A stretch of DNA of 64,000 nucleotides. It comes from Megachile rotundata (taxonomy: Eukaryota > Arthropoda > Insecta > Hymenoptera > Megachilidae). Both the position numbers and the translations under genes were made by a program. Numbering within the stretch: position 1 is the first letter of the stretch; every line of letters begins with the position of its first letter. Below the pieces are notes generated by a model. That model did not search any database, was not told the DNA's origin, and saw only the letters and a list, made by a program, of their open reading frames with translations. Of this stretch, positions 30,501 to 43,849 are shown one piece after another. The stretch lies in contig NW_027473505.1 in the NCBI RefSeq assembly GCF_050947335.1, positions 124,001 to 188,000 of the forward strand, written 5' to 3'.

Positions 30501-33500
30501 AACGAGAATTACTATACTCATTACTCTTATTATTATCGATCTAACTCATATTATTAGCCATATTATGCTTATATGATCGATAGAACGAGAACTACTATAC
30601 TCACTACTCTTAGTATTATCAATCTAACTCATATTATTAGCCATATTATGCTTACATTATCGATAGAACGACAATTACTATACTTATTACTCTTATTATT
30701 ATCAATCTAACTCATATTATTAGCCATATTATGCTTATATGATCGATAGAACGAGAACTGCTATACTCACTACTCTTAGTATTATCAATCTACCTCATAT
30801 TATTAGCCATATTATGCTTATATTATCGATAGAACGACAATTACTATACTTATTACTCTTATTATTATCAATCTAACTCATATTATTAGCCATATTATGC
30901 TTATATGATCGATAGAACGAGAACTACTATACTCACTACTCTTAGTATTATCAATCTAACTCATATTATTAGCCATATTATGCTTATATTATCGATAGAA
31001 CGACAATTACTATACTTATTACTGTTATTATTATCAATCTGACTCATATTATTACCCATATTATGCTTAAATGATCGATAGAACGACAATTACTATACTT
31101 ATTACTGTTATTATTATCAATCTAACTCATATTATTAGCCATATTATGCTTAAATGATCGATAGATCTACAATTACTATACTCATTACTCTTATTATTAT
31201 CAATCTAACTCATATTATTAGCCATATTATGCTTATATGATCGATAGAACGAGAATTACTATACTCACTACTCTTAGTATTATCAATCTAACTCATATTA
31301 TTAGCCATATTATGCTTATATGATCGATAGAACGACAATTACTATACTTATTACTGTTATTATTATCAATCTAACTCATATTATTAGCCATATTATGCTT
31401 ATATGATCGATGGAACGAGAACTACTATACTCACTACTCTTAGTATTATCAGTCTAACTCATATTATTAGCCATATTATGCTTATATTATCGATAGAACG
31501 ACAATTACTATACTTAGTACTGTTATTATTATCAATCTGACTCATATTATTACCCATATTATGCTTAAATGATCGATAGAACGACAATTACTATACTTAT
31601 TACTGTTATTATTATCAATCTAACTCATATTATTAGCCTTATTATGCTTACATGATCGATAGAACGACAATTACTGTAGTTATTACTCTTATTATTATCA
31701 ATCTAGCTCATATTATTAGCCATATTTTGCTTATATGATCGATAGAACTACAATTACTATACCCATTACTCTTATTGTTATCAATCTAACTCATATTATT
31801 AGCCATATTATGCTTATATGATCGATAGAACGAGAACTGCTATACTCACTACTCTTAGTATTATCAATCTACCTCATATTATTAGCCATATTATGCTTAT
31901 ATTATCGATAGAACGACAATTACTATGCTTATTACTCTTATTATTATCAATCTAACTCATATTATTAGCCATATTATGCTTATATGATCGATAGAACGAG
32001 AACTACTATACTCACTACTCTTAGTATTATCAATCTAACTCATATTATTAGCCATATTATGCTTATATTATCGATAGAACGACAATTACTATACTTATTA
32101 CTGTTATTATTATCAATCTGACTCATATTATTACCCATATTATGCTTAAATGATCGATAGAACGACAATTACTATACTTATTACTCTTATTATTATCAAT
32201 CTAACTCATATTATTAGCCATATTATGCTTATATGATCGATAGAACGACAAATACTATACTTACTACTCTTATTATTATCAATCTAACTCATATTATTAA
32301 CCATATTATGCAGATATGATCGATAGAACTACAATTACTATACTCATTACTCTTATTATTATCAATCTAACTCATATTATTAGCCATATTATGCTTAAAT
32401 GATCGATAGAACTACAATTACTATACTCATTACTCTTATTATTACCAATCTACTTCATATTATTAGCCATATTATGCTTATATGATCGATAGAACGAGAA
32501 TTACTATACTCACTACTCTTAGTATTATCAATCTAACTCATATTATTAGCCATATTATGCTTATATGATCGATAGAACGACAATTACTATACTTATTACT
32601 CTTATTATTATCAATCTAACTCATATTATTAGCCATATTATGCTTATGTGATCGATAGAACGAGAACTACTATACTCACTACTCTTAGTATTATCATTCT
32701 AACTCATATTATTAGCCATATTATGCTTATATCATCGATAGAACGACAATTACTATACTTATTACTGTCATTATTATCAATCTGACTCATATTATTACCC
32801 ATATTATGCTTAAATGATCGATAGAACGACAATTACTATACTTATTACTCTTATTATTATCAATCTAACTCATATTATTAGCCATATTATGCTTATATGA
32901 TCGATAGAACGACAAATACTATACTTACTACTCTTATTATTATCAATCTAACTCATATTATTAACCATATTATGCAGATATGATCGATAGAACTACAATT
33001 ACTATACTCATTACTCTTATTATTATCAATCTAACTCATATTATTAGCCATATTATGCTTAAATGATCGATAGAACTACAATTACTATACTCAATACTCT
33101 TATTATTATCAATCTAACTCATATTATTAGCCATATTATGCTTATATGATCGATAGAATGAGAATTACTATACTCACTGCTCTTAGTATTATCAATCTAA
33201 CTCATATTATTAGCCATATTATGCTTATATGATCGATAGAACGACAATTACTATACTTATTACTCTTATTATTATCAATCTAACTCATATTATTAGCCAT
33301 ATTATGCTTATATGATCGATAGAACGACAATTACTATACTCACTACTCTTAGTATTATCAATCTAACTCATATTATTAGCCATATTATGCTTATATTATC
33401 GATAGAACGACAATTACTATACTTATTACTGTTATTATTATCAATCTAACTCATATTATTAGCCATATTATGCTTATATGATCGATAGAATGAGAATTAC

Positions 33501-33735
33501 TATACTCACTACTCTTAGTATTATCACTCTAACTCATATTATTAGCCATATTATGCTTATATGATCGAGAGAACGACAATTACTATACTTATTACTCTTA
33601 TTATTATCAATCTAACTCATATTATTAGCCATATTATGCTTATATGATCGATAGAACGACAATTACTATACTTATTACTCTTATTATTATGAATCTAACT
33701 CATATTATTCACCATATTATGCCGATATGATCGAT
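27560..33735 (+). repeat. 6.2-kb segmental duplication, copy 2
   Basis: Partner of 16.11-22.28 kb. Differences seen while reading are few and mostly single bases: 'gccgaatt' near 27652, 'aaatcatcgatac' near 29576, 'atattcatgc' near 29651 and 'tcagtctaac' near 31450. The left junction lies between about 27550 and 27563, where 'ctaactc' changes to the 'attaccc' state of copy 1. High similarity over 74 monomers points to a recent event. Confidence 0.9.
31140..33480 (+). repeat. 67-monomer-offset duplication, copy 1
   Basis: Shares an ordered set of variants with 36.70-39.04 kb at 5561 bp (67 units): 'ctgtag' 31674 and 37235 preceded in both by a 'tacatgatcg' unit, 'attgttatc' 31774 and 37335, the 'tatgctt' change near 31926 and 37486, and 'actgtcatt'. 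It overlaps copy 2 of the 6.2 kb duplication, so this stretch exists in at least three versions. Confidence 0.86.
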
Positions 33736-34964
33736 AGAACTACAATTACTATACTCATTACTCTTATTATTATCAATCTAACTCATATTATTAGCCATAT
33801 TATGCTTATATGATCGATAGAATGAGAATTACTATACTCACTACTCTTAGTATTATCACTCTAACTCATATTATTAGCCTTATTATGCTTATATGATCGA
33901 TAGAACGACAATTACTGTAGTTATTACTCTTATTATTATCAATCTAGCTCATATTATTAGCCATATTTTGCTTATATGATCGATAGAACTACAATTACTA
34001 TACCCATTACTCTTATTATTATCAATCTAACTCATATTATTAGCCATATTATGCTTATATGATCGATAGAATGAGAATTACTATACTCACTACTCTCAGT
34101 ATTATCACTCCAACTCATATTATTAGCCATATTATGCTTAAATGATCGATAGATCTACAATTACTATACTCATTACTCTTATTATTATCAATCTAACTCA
34201 TATTATTAGCCATATTATGCTTATATGATCGATAGAACGAGAATTACTATACTCATTACTCTTATTATTATCAATCTAACTCATATTATTAGCCATATTA
34301 TGCTTATATGATCGATGGAACGAGAACTACTATACTCACTACTCTTAGTATTATCAATCTAACTCATATTATTAGCCATATTATGCTTATATTATCGATA
34401 GAACGACAATTACTATACTTAGTACTGTTATTATTATCAATCTGACTCATATTATTACCCATATTATGCTTAAATGATCGATAGAACGACAATTACTATA
34501 CTTATTACTGTTATTATTATCAATCTAACTCATATTATTAGCCTTATTATGCTTATATGATCGATAGAACGACAATTACTGTAGTTATTACTCTTATTAT
34601 TATCAATCTAGCTCATATTATTAGCCATATTTTGCTTATATGATCGATAGAACTACAATTACTATACCCATTACTCTTATTATTATCAATCTAACTCATA
34701 TTATTAGCCATATTATGCTTATATGATCGATAGAATGAGAATTACTATACTCACTACTCTCAGTATTATCACTCCAACTCATATTATTAGCCATATTATG
34801 CTTAAATGATCGATAGATCTACAATTACTATACTCATTACTCTTATTATTATCAATCTAACTCATATTATTAGCCATATTATGCTTATATGATCGATAGA
34901 ACCAGAATTACTATACTCATTACTCTTATTATTATCGATCTAACTCATATTATTAGCCATATTA

Positions 34965-36800
34965 TGCTTAAATGATCGATAGAACTACAATTACTATACT
35001 CATTACTCTTATTATTACCAATCTACTTCATATTATTAGCCATATTATGCTTATATGATCGATAGAACGAGAATTACTATACTCACTACTCTTAGTATTA
35101 TCAATCTAACTCATATTATTAGCCATATTATGCTTATATGATCGATAGAACGACAATTACTATACTTATTACTCTTATTATTATCAATCTAACTCATATT
35201 ATTAGCCATATTATGCTTATGTGATCGATAGAACGAGAACTACTATACTCACTACTCTTAGTATTATCAATCTAACTCATATTATTAGCCATATTATGCT
35301 TATATCATCGATAGAACGACAATTACTATACTTATTACTGTCATTATTATCAATCTGACTCATATTATTACCCATATTATGCTTAAATGATCGATAGAAC
35401 GACAATTACTATACTTATTACTCTTATTATTATCAATCTAACTCATATTATTAGCCATATTATGCTTATATGATCGATAGAACGACAAATACTATACTTA
35501 CTACTCTTATTATTATCAATCTAACTCATATTATTAACCATATTATGCAGATATGATCGATAGAACTACAATTACTATACTCATTACTCTTATTATTATC
35601 AATCTAACTCATATTATTAGCCATATTATGCTTAAATGATCGATAGAACTACAATTACTATACTCAATACTCTTATTATTATCAATCTAACTCATATTAT
35701 TAGCCATATTATGCTTATATGATCGATAGAATGAGAATTACTATACTCACTGCTCTTAGTATTATCAATCTAACTCATATTATTAGCCATATTATGCTTA
35801 TATGATCGATAGAACGACAATTACTATACTTATTACTCTTATTATTATCAATCTAACTCATATTATTAGCCATATTATGCTTATATGATCGATAGAACGA
35901 CAATTACTATACTCACTACTCTTAGTATTATCAATCTAACTCATATTATTAGCCATATTATGCTTATATTATCGATAGAACGACAATTACTATACTTATT
36001 ACTGTTATTATTATCAATCTAACTCATATTATTAGCCATATTATGCTTATATGATCGATAGAATGAGAATTACTATACTCACTACTCTTAGTATTATCAC
36101 TCTAACTCATATTATTAGCCATATTATGCTTATATGATCGAGAGAACGACAATTACTATACTTATTACTCTTATTATTATCAATCTAACTCATATTATTA
36201 GCCATATTATGCTTATATGATCGATAGAACGACAATTACTATACTTATTACTCTTATTATTATGAATCTAACTCATATTATTCACCATATTATGCCGATA
36301 TGATCGATAGAACTACAATTACTATACTCATTACTCTTATTATTATCAATCTAACTCATATTATTAGCCATATTATGCTTATATGATCGATAGAATGAGA
36401 ATTACTATACTCACTACTCTTAGTATTATCACTCTAACTCATATTATTAGCCTTATTATGCTTATATGATCGATAGAACGACAATTACTGTAGTTATTAC
36501 TCTTATTATTATCAATCTAGCTCATATTATTAGCCATATTTTGCTTATATGATCGATAGAACTACAATTACTATACCCATTACTCTTATTATTATCAATC
36601 TAACTCATATTATTAGCCATATTATGCTTATATGATCGATAGAATGAGAATTACTATACTCACTACTCTCAGTATTATCACTCCAACTCATATTATTAGC
36701 CATATTATGCTTAAATGATCGATAGATCTACAATTACTATACTCATTACTCTTATTATTATCAATCTAACTCATATTATTAGCCATATTATGCTTATATG
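34965..36800 (+). repeat. 31-monomer-offset duplication of 32.39-34.22 kb
   Basis: 'attaccaatc' with 'tacttcat' at 32441 and 35014, and 'ctgtag' at 33915 and 36488, both give 2573 bp (31 units). Upstream of about 34965 the partner has a 'gcagatatg' unit that is absent here. Downstream of about 36800 a 'cattactctta' unit is replaced by 'cactactcttag'. Confidence 0.84.
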
Positions 36801-39040
36801 ATCGATAGAACGAGAATTACTATACTCACTACTCTTAGTATTATCAATCTAACTCATATTATTAGCCATATTATGCTTATATGATCGATAGAACGACAAT
36901 TACTATACTTATTACTGTTATTATTATCAATCTAACTCATATTATTAGCCATATTATGCTTATATGATCGATGGAACGAGAACTACTATACTCACTACTC
37001 TTAGTATTATCAATCTAACTCATATTATTAGCCATATTATGCTTATATTATCGATAGAACGACAATTACTATACTTAGTACTGTTATTATTATCAATCTG
37101 ACTCATATTATTACCCATATTATGCTTAAATGATCGATAGAACGACAATTACTATACTTATTACTGTTATTATTATCAATCTAACTCATATTATTAGCCT
37201 TATTATGCTTACATGATCGATAGAACGACAATTACTGTAGTTATTACTCTTATTATTATCAATCTAGCTCATATTATTAGCCATATTTTGCTTATATGAT
37301 CGATAGAACTACAATTACTATACCCATTACTCTTATTGTTATCAATCTAACTCATATTATTAGCCATATTATGCTTATATGATCGATAGAACGAGAACTG
37401 CTATACTCACTACTCTTAGTATTATCAATCTACCTCATATTATTAGCCATATTATGCTTATATTATCGATAGAACGACAATTACTATGCTTATTACTCTT
37501 ATTATTATCAATCTAACTCATATTATTAGCCATATTATGCTTATATGATCGATAGAACGAGAACTACTATACTCACTACTCTTAGTATTATCAATCTAAC
37601 TCATATTATTAGCCATATTATGCTTATATTATCGATAGAACGACAATTACTATACTTATTACTGTTATTATTATCAATCTGACTCATATTATTACCCATA
37701 TTATGCTTAAATGATCGATAGAACGACAATTACTATACTTATTACTCTTATTATTATCAATCTAACTCATATTATTAGCCATATTATGCTTATATGATCG
37801 ATAGAACGACAAATACTATACTTACTACTCTTATTATTATCAATCTAACTCATATTATTAACCATATTATGCAGATATGATCGATAGAACTACAATTACT
37901 ATACTCATTACTCTTATTATTATCAATCTAACTCATATTATTAGCCATATTATGCTTAAATGATCGATAGAACTACAATTACTATACTCATTACTCTTAT
38001 TATTACCAATCTACTTCATATTATTAGCCATATTATGCTTATATGATCGATAGAACGAGAATTACTATACTCACTACTCTTAGTATTATCAATCTAACTC
38101 ATATTATTAGCCATATTATGCTTATATGATCGATAGAACGACAATTACTATACTTATTACTCTTATTATTATCAATCTAACTCATATTATTAGCCATATT
38201 ATGCTTATGTGATCGATAGAACGAGAACTACTATACTCACTACTCTTAGTATTATCAATCTAACTCATATTATTAGCCATATTATGCTTATATCATCGAT
38301 AGAACGACAATTACTATACTTATTACTGTCATTATTATCAATCTGACTCATATTATTACCCATATTATGCTTAAATGATCGATAGAACGACAATTACTAT
38401 ACTTATTACTCTTATTATTATCAATCTAACTCATATTATTAGCCATATTATGCTTATATGATCGATAGAACGACAAATACTATACTTACTACTCTTATTA
38501 TTATCAATCTAACTCATATTATTAACCATATTATGCAGATATGATCGATAGAACTACAATTACTATACTCATTACTCTTATTATTATCAATCTAACTCAT
38601 ATTATTAGCCATATTATGCTTAAATGATCGATAGAACTACAATTACTATACTCAATACTCTTATTATTATCAATCTAACTCATATTATTAGCCATATTAT
38701 GCTTATATGATCGATAGAATGAGAATTACTATACTCACTGCTCTTAGTATTATCAATCTAACTCATATTATTAGCCATATTATGCTTATATGATCGATAG
38801 AACGACAATTACTATACTTATTACTCTTATTATTATCAATCTAACTCATATTATTAGCCATATTATGCTTATATGATCGATAGAACGACAATTACTATAC
38901 TCACTACTCTTAGTATTATCAATCTAACTCATATTATTAGCCATATTATGCTTATATTATCGATAGAACGACAATTACTATACTTATTACTGTTATTATT
39001 ATCAATCTAACTCATATTATTAGCCATATTATGCTTATAT
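36700..39040 (+). repeat. 67-monomer-offset duplication, copy 2
   Basis: Partner of 31.14-33.48 kb. The left edge is where 'ctctcagtatt' and 'ctccaactc' upstream no longer match. The right edge is near 39040, where a 'gacaattac' unit faces 'gaatgagaatt' in copy 1. Confidence 0.85.
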
Positions 39041-40447
39041 GATCGATAGAACGACAATTACTATACTTATTACTCTTATTATTATGAATCTAACTCATAT
39101 TATTCACCATATTATGCCGATATGATCGATAGAACTACAATTACTATACTCATTACTCTTATTATTATCAATCTAACTCATATTATTAGCCATATTATGC
39201 TTAAATGATCGATAGAACTACAATTACTATACTCATTACTCTTATTATTACCAATCTACTTCATATTATTAGCCATATTATGCTTATATGATCGATAGAA
39301 CGAGAATTACTATACTCACTACTCTTAGTATTATCAATCTAACTCATATTATTAGCCATATTATGCTTATATGATCGATAGAACGACAATTACTATACTT
39401 ATTACTCTTATTATTATCAATCTAACTCATATTATTAGCCATATTATGCTTATGTGATCGATAGAACGAGAACTACTATACTCACTACTCTTAGTATTAT
39501 CAATCTAACTCATATTATTAGCCATATTATGCTTATATCATCGATAGAACGACAATTACTATACTTATTACTGTCATTATTATCAATCTGACTCATATTA
39601 TTACCCATATTATGCTTAAATGATCGATAGAACGACAATTACTATACTTATTACTCTTATTATTATCAATCTAACTCATATTATTAGCCATATTATGCTT
39701 ATATGATCGATAGAACGACAAATACTATACTTACTACTCTTATTATTATCAATCTAACTCATATTATTAACCATATTATGCAGATATGATCGATAGAACT
39801 ACAATTACTATACTCATTACTCTTATTATTATCAATCTAACTCATATTATTAGCCATATTATGCTTAAATGATCGATAGAACTACAATTACTATACTCAA
39901 TACTCTTATTATTATCAATCTAACTCATATTATTAGCCATATTATGCTTATATGATCGATAGAATGAGAATTACTATACTCACTGCTCTTAGTATTATCA
40001 ATCTAACTCATATTATTAGCCATATTATGCTTATATGATCGATAGAACGACAATTACTATACTTATTACTCTTATTATTATCAATCTAACTCATATTATT
40101 AGCCATATTATGCTTATATGATCGATAGAACGACAATTACTATACTCACTACTCTTAGTATTATCAATCTAACTCATATTATTAGCCATATTATGCTTAT
40201 ATTATCGATAGAACGACAATTACTATACTTATTACTGTTATTATTATCAATCTAACTCATATTATTAGCCATATTATGCTTATATGATCGATAGAACGAC
40301 AATTACTATACTTATTACTCTTATTATTATGAATCTAACTCATATTATTCACCATATTATGCCGATATGATCGATAGAACTACAATTACTATACTCATTA
40401 CTCTTATTATTATCAATCTAACTCATATTATTAGCCATATTATGCTT
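37875..40447 (+). repeat. 15-monomer tandem duplication (1245 bp), subfamily B
   Basis: The block starting with 'aaatgatcg' at 37958 begins again at 39203, exactly 1245 bp or 15 units later, and 'attacc' repeats at 38002 and 39247. Adjacent copies with no intervening material make this the cleanest direct tandem higher-order unit in the window. The second copy ends near 40447, where an 'aaatgatcg' unit is replaced by a 'gaatgag' unit. Confidence 0.88.
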
Positions 40448-41526
40448 ATATGATCGATAGAATGAGAATTACTATACTCACTACTCTTAGTATTATCACT
40501 CTAACTCATATTATTAGCCTTATTATGCTTATATGATCGATAGAACGACAATTACTGTAGTTATTACTCTTATTATTATCAATCTAGCTCATATTATTAG
40601 CCATATTTTGCTTATATGATCGATAGAACTACAATTACTATACCCATTACTCTTATTATTATCAATCTAACTCATATTATTAGCCATATTATGCTTATAT
40701 GATCGATAGAATGAGAATTACTATACTCACTACTCTCAGTATTATCACTCCAACTCATATTATTTGCCATATTATGCTTAAATGATCGATAGATCTACAA
40801 TTACTATACTCATTACTCTTATTATTATCAATCTAACTCATATTATTAGCCATATTATGCTTATATGATCGATAGAACGAGAATTACTATACTCATTACT
40901 CTTATTATTATCGATCTAACTCATATTATTAGCCATATTATGCTTATATGATCGATAGAACGAGAACTACTATACTCACTACTCTTAGTATTATCAATCT
41001 AACTCATATTATTAGCCATATTATGCTTATATTATCGATAGAACGACAATTACTATACTTATTACTCTTATTATTATCAATCTAACTCATATTATTAGCC
41101 ATATTATGCTTATATGATCGATAGAACGAGAACTGCTATACTCACTACTCTTAGTATTATCAATCTACCTCATATTATTAGCCATATTATGCTTATATTA
41201 TCGATAGAACGACAATTACTATACTTATTACTCTTATTATTATCAATCTAACTCATATTATTAGCCATATTATGCTTATATGATCGATAGAACGAGAACT
41301 ACTATACTCACTACTCTTAGTATTATCAATCTAACTCATATTATTAGCCATATTATGCTTATATTATCGATAGAACGACAATTACTATACTTATTACTGT
41401 TATTATTATCAATCTGACTCATATTATTACCCATATTATGCTTAAATGATCGATAGAACGACAATTACTATACTTATTACTGTTATTATTATCAATCTAA
41501 CTCATATTATTAGCCATATTATGCTT

Positions 41527-41903
41527 AAATGATCGATAGATCTACAATTACTATACTCATTACTCTTATTATTATCAATCTAACTCATATTATTAGCCAT
41601 ATTATGCTTATATGATCGATAGAACGAGAATTACTATACTCACTACCCTTAGTATTATCAATCTAACTCATATTATTAGCCATATTATGCTTATATGATC
41701 GATAGAACGACAATCACTATACTTATTACTGTTATTATTATCAATCTAACTCATATTATTAGCCATATTATGCTTAAATGATCGATAGATCTACAATTAC
41801 TATACTCATTACTCTTATTATTATCAATCTAACTCATATTATTAGCCATATTATGCTTATATGATCGATAGAACGAGAATTACTATACTCACTACCCTTA
41901 GTA
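41527..41903 (+). repeat. Three-monomer (249 bp) repeat abutting the gap
   Basis: The order 'aaatgatcg' with 'gatctac', then 'gagaattac' with the rare 'cactaccctta', then a 'ctgttattatt' unit, begins a second turn before the N run. The private 'cactaccc' variant occurs at 41641 and 41890, exactly 249 bp apart. About one and a half turns are visible. Confidence 0.88.
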
Positions 41904-42003
41904 NNNNNNNNNNNNNNNNNNNNNNNNNNNNNNNNNNNNNNNNNNNNNNNNNNNNNNNNNNNNNNNNNNNNNNNNNNNNNNNNNNNNNNNNNNNNNNNNN
42001 NNN
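41904..42003. other. Assembly gap (100 N)
   Basis: Exactly 100 unresolved bases. The left edge stops at unit position 44 and the right edge resumes at unit position 83, so an in-phase array would lack a number of bases equal to 38 modulo 83. Immediately left of it a three-monomer (249 bp) repeat has begun a second turn, which suggests that the gap may hide further trimer copies. Confidence 0.97.
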
Positions 42004-43849
42004 ATATGATCGATAGAATGAGAATTACTATACTCACTACTCTTAGTATTATCACTCTAACTCATATTATTAGCCTTATTATGCTTATATGATCGATAGA
42101 ACGACAATTACTGTAGTTATTACTCTTATTATTATCAATCTAACTCATATTATTAGCCATATTATGCATATATGATCGATAGAACGAGAATTACTATACT
42201 CACTACTCTTAGTATTATCAATCTAACTCATATTATTAGCCATATTATGCTTATATGATCGATAGAACGACAATTACTATACTTATTACTCTTATTATTA
42301 TCAATCTAACTCATATTATTAGCCATATTATGCTTATATGATCGATAGAACGAGAACTACTATACTCACTACTCTTAGTATTATCAATCTAACTCATATT
42401 ATTAGCCATATTATGCTTATATTATCGATAGAACGACAATTACTATACTTATTACTGTTACTATTATCAATCTGACTCATATTATTACCCATATTATGCT
42501 TAAATGATCGATAGAACGACAATTACTATACTTATTACTCTTATTATTAATCAATCTAACTCATATTATTAGCCATATTATGCTTATATGATCGATAGAA
42601 CGACAAATACTACACTTACTACTCTTATTATTATCAATCTAACTCATATTATTAGCCATATTATGCTTATATGATCGATAGAACGACAATTACTATACTT
42701 ATTACTCTTATTATTATGAATCTAACTCATATTATTCACCATATTATGCCGATATGATCGATAGAACTACAATTACTATACTCATTACTCTTATTATTAT
42801 CAATCTAACTCATATTATTAGCCATATTATGCTTATATGATCGATGGAACGACAATTACTATACTTATTACTGTTATTATTATCAATCTGACTCATATTA
42901 TTACCCATATTATGCTTAAATGATCGATAGAACGACAATTACTATACTTATTACTCTTATTATTATCAATCTAACTCATATTATTAGCCATATTATGCTT
43001 ATATGATCGATAGAACGACAAATACTATACTTACTACTCTTATTATTATCAATCTAACTCATATTATTAGCCATATTATGCTTATATGATCGATAGAACG
43101 ACAATTACTATACTTATTACTCTTATTATTATGAATCTAACTCATATTATTCACCATATTATGCCGATATGATCGATAGAACTACAATTACTATACTCAT
43201 TACTCTTATTATTATCAATCTAACTCATATTATTAGCCATATTATGCTTATATGATCGATAGAATGAGAATTACTATACTCACTACTCTTAGTATTATCA
43301 CTCTAACTCATATTATTAGCCTTATTATGCTTATATGATCGAGAGAACGACAATTACTATACTTATTACTCTTATTATTATCAATCTAACTCATATTATT
43401 AGCCTTATTATGCTTATATGATCGATAGAACGACAAGTACTGTAGTTATTACTCTTATTATTATCAATCTAACTCATATTATTAGCCATATTATGCTTAT
43501 ATGATCGATAGAACGAGTATTACTATACTCACTACTCGTAGTATTATCAATCTAACTCATATTATTAGCCATACTATGCTTATATGATCGATAGAACGAC
43601 AATTACTATACTTATTACTCTTATTATTATGAATCTAACTCATATTATTCACCATATTATGCCGATATGATCGATAGAACTACAATTACTATACTCATTA
43701 CTCTTATTATTATCAATCTAACTCATATTATTAGCCATATTATGCTTATATCATCGATAGAATGAGAATTACTATACTCACTACTCTTAGTATTATCACT
43801 CTAACTCATATTATTAGCCATATTATGCTTATATGATCGATAGAACGAC

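Larger units (their letters stand above)
5201..41903 (+). repeat. 83-bp satellite array, subfamily B (mosaic higher-order structure)
   Basis: About 442 monomers in one orientation. Unit starts keep phase 30 modulo 83 at the left end, 29 from about 6.9 kb to 25.7 kb, and 28 at the right end, so only a handful of indels have accumulated. Recurring variant monomers occur in recurring orders: 'gagaactac' with 'cactactcttag'; 'tattatcg' followed by 'ctgttattatt' and 'ctgactc'; 'aaatgatcg' with 'gatctac'; 'gatggaacg'; 'ctgtagtt' followed by 'tagctc'; and 'gacaaatac' followed by 'gcagatatg'. The order is shared between blocks but interrupted by insertions and losses of whole monomers, so no single period fits. 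No coding sequence or inserted element was seen. Confidence 0.97.

Noticed and set aside
41834..42055. A 73-codon minus-strand open frame
   Set aside because: Most of its middle is the 100-base N run, so the frame is not real sequence. Both ends are satellite.
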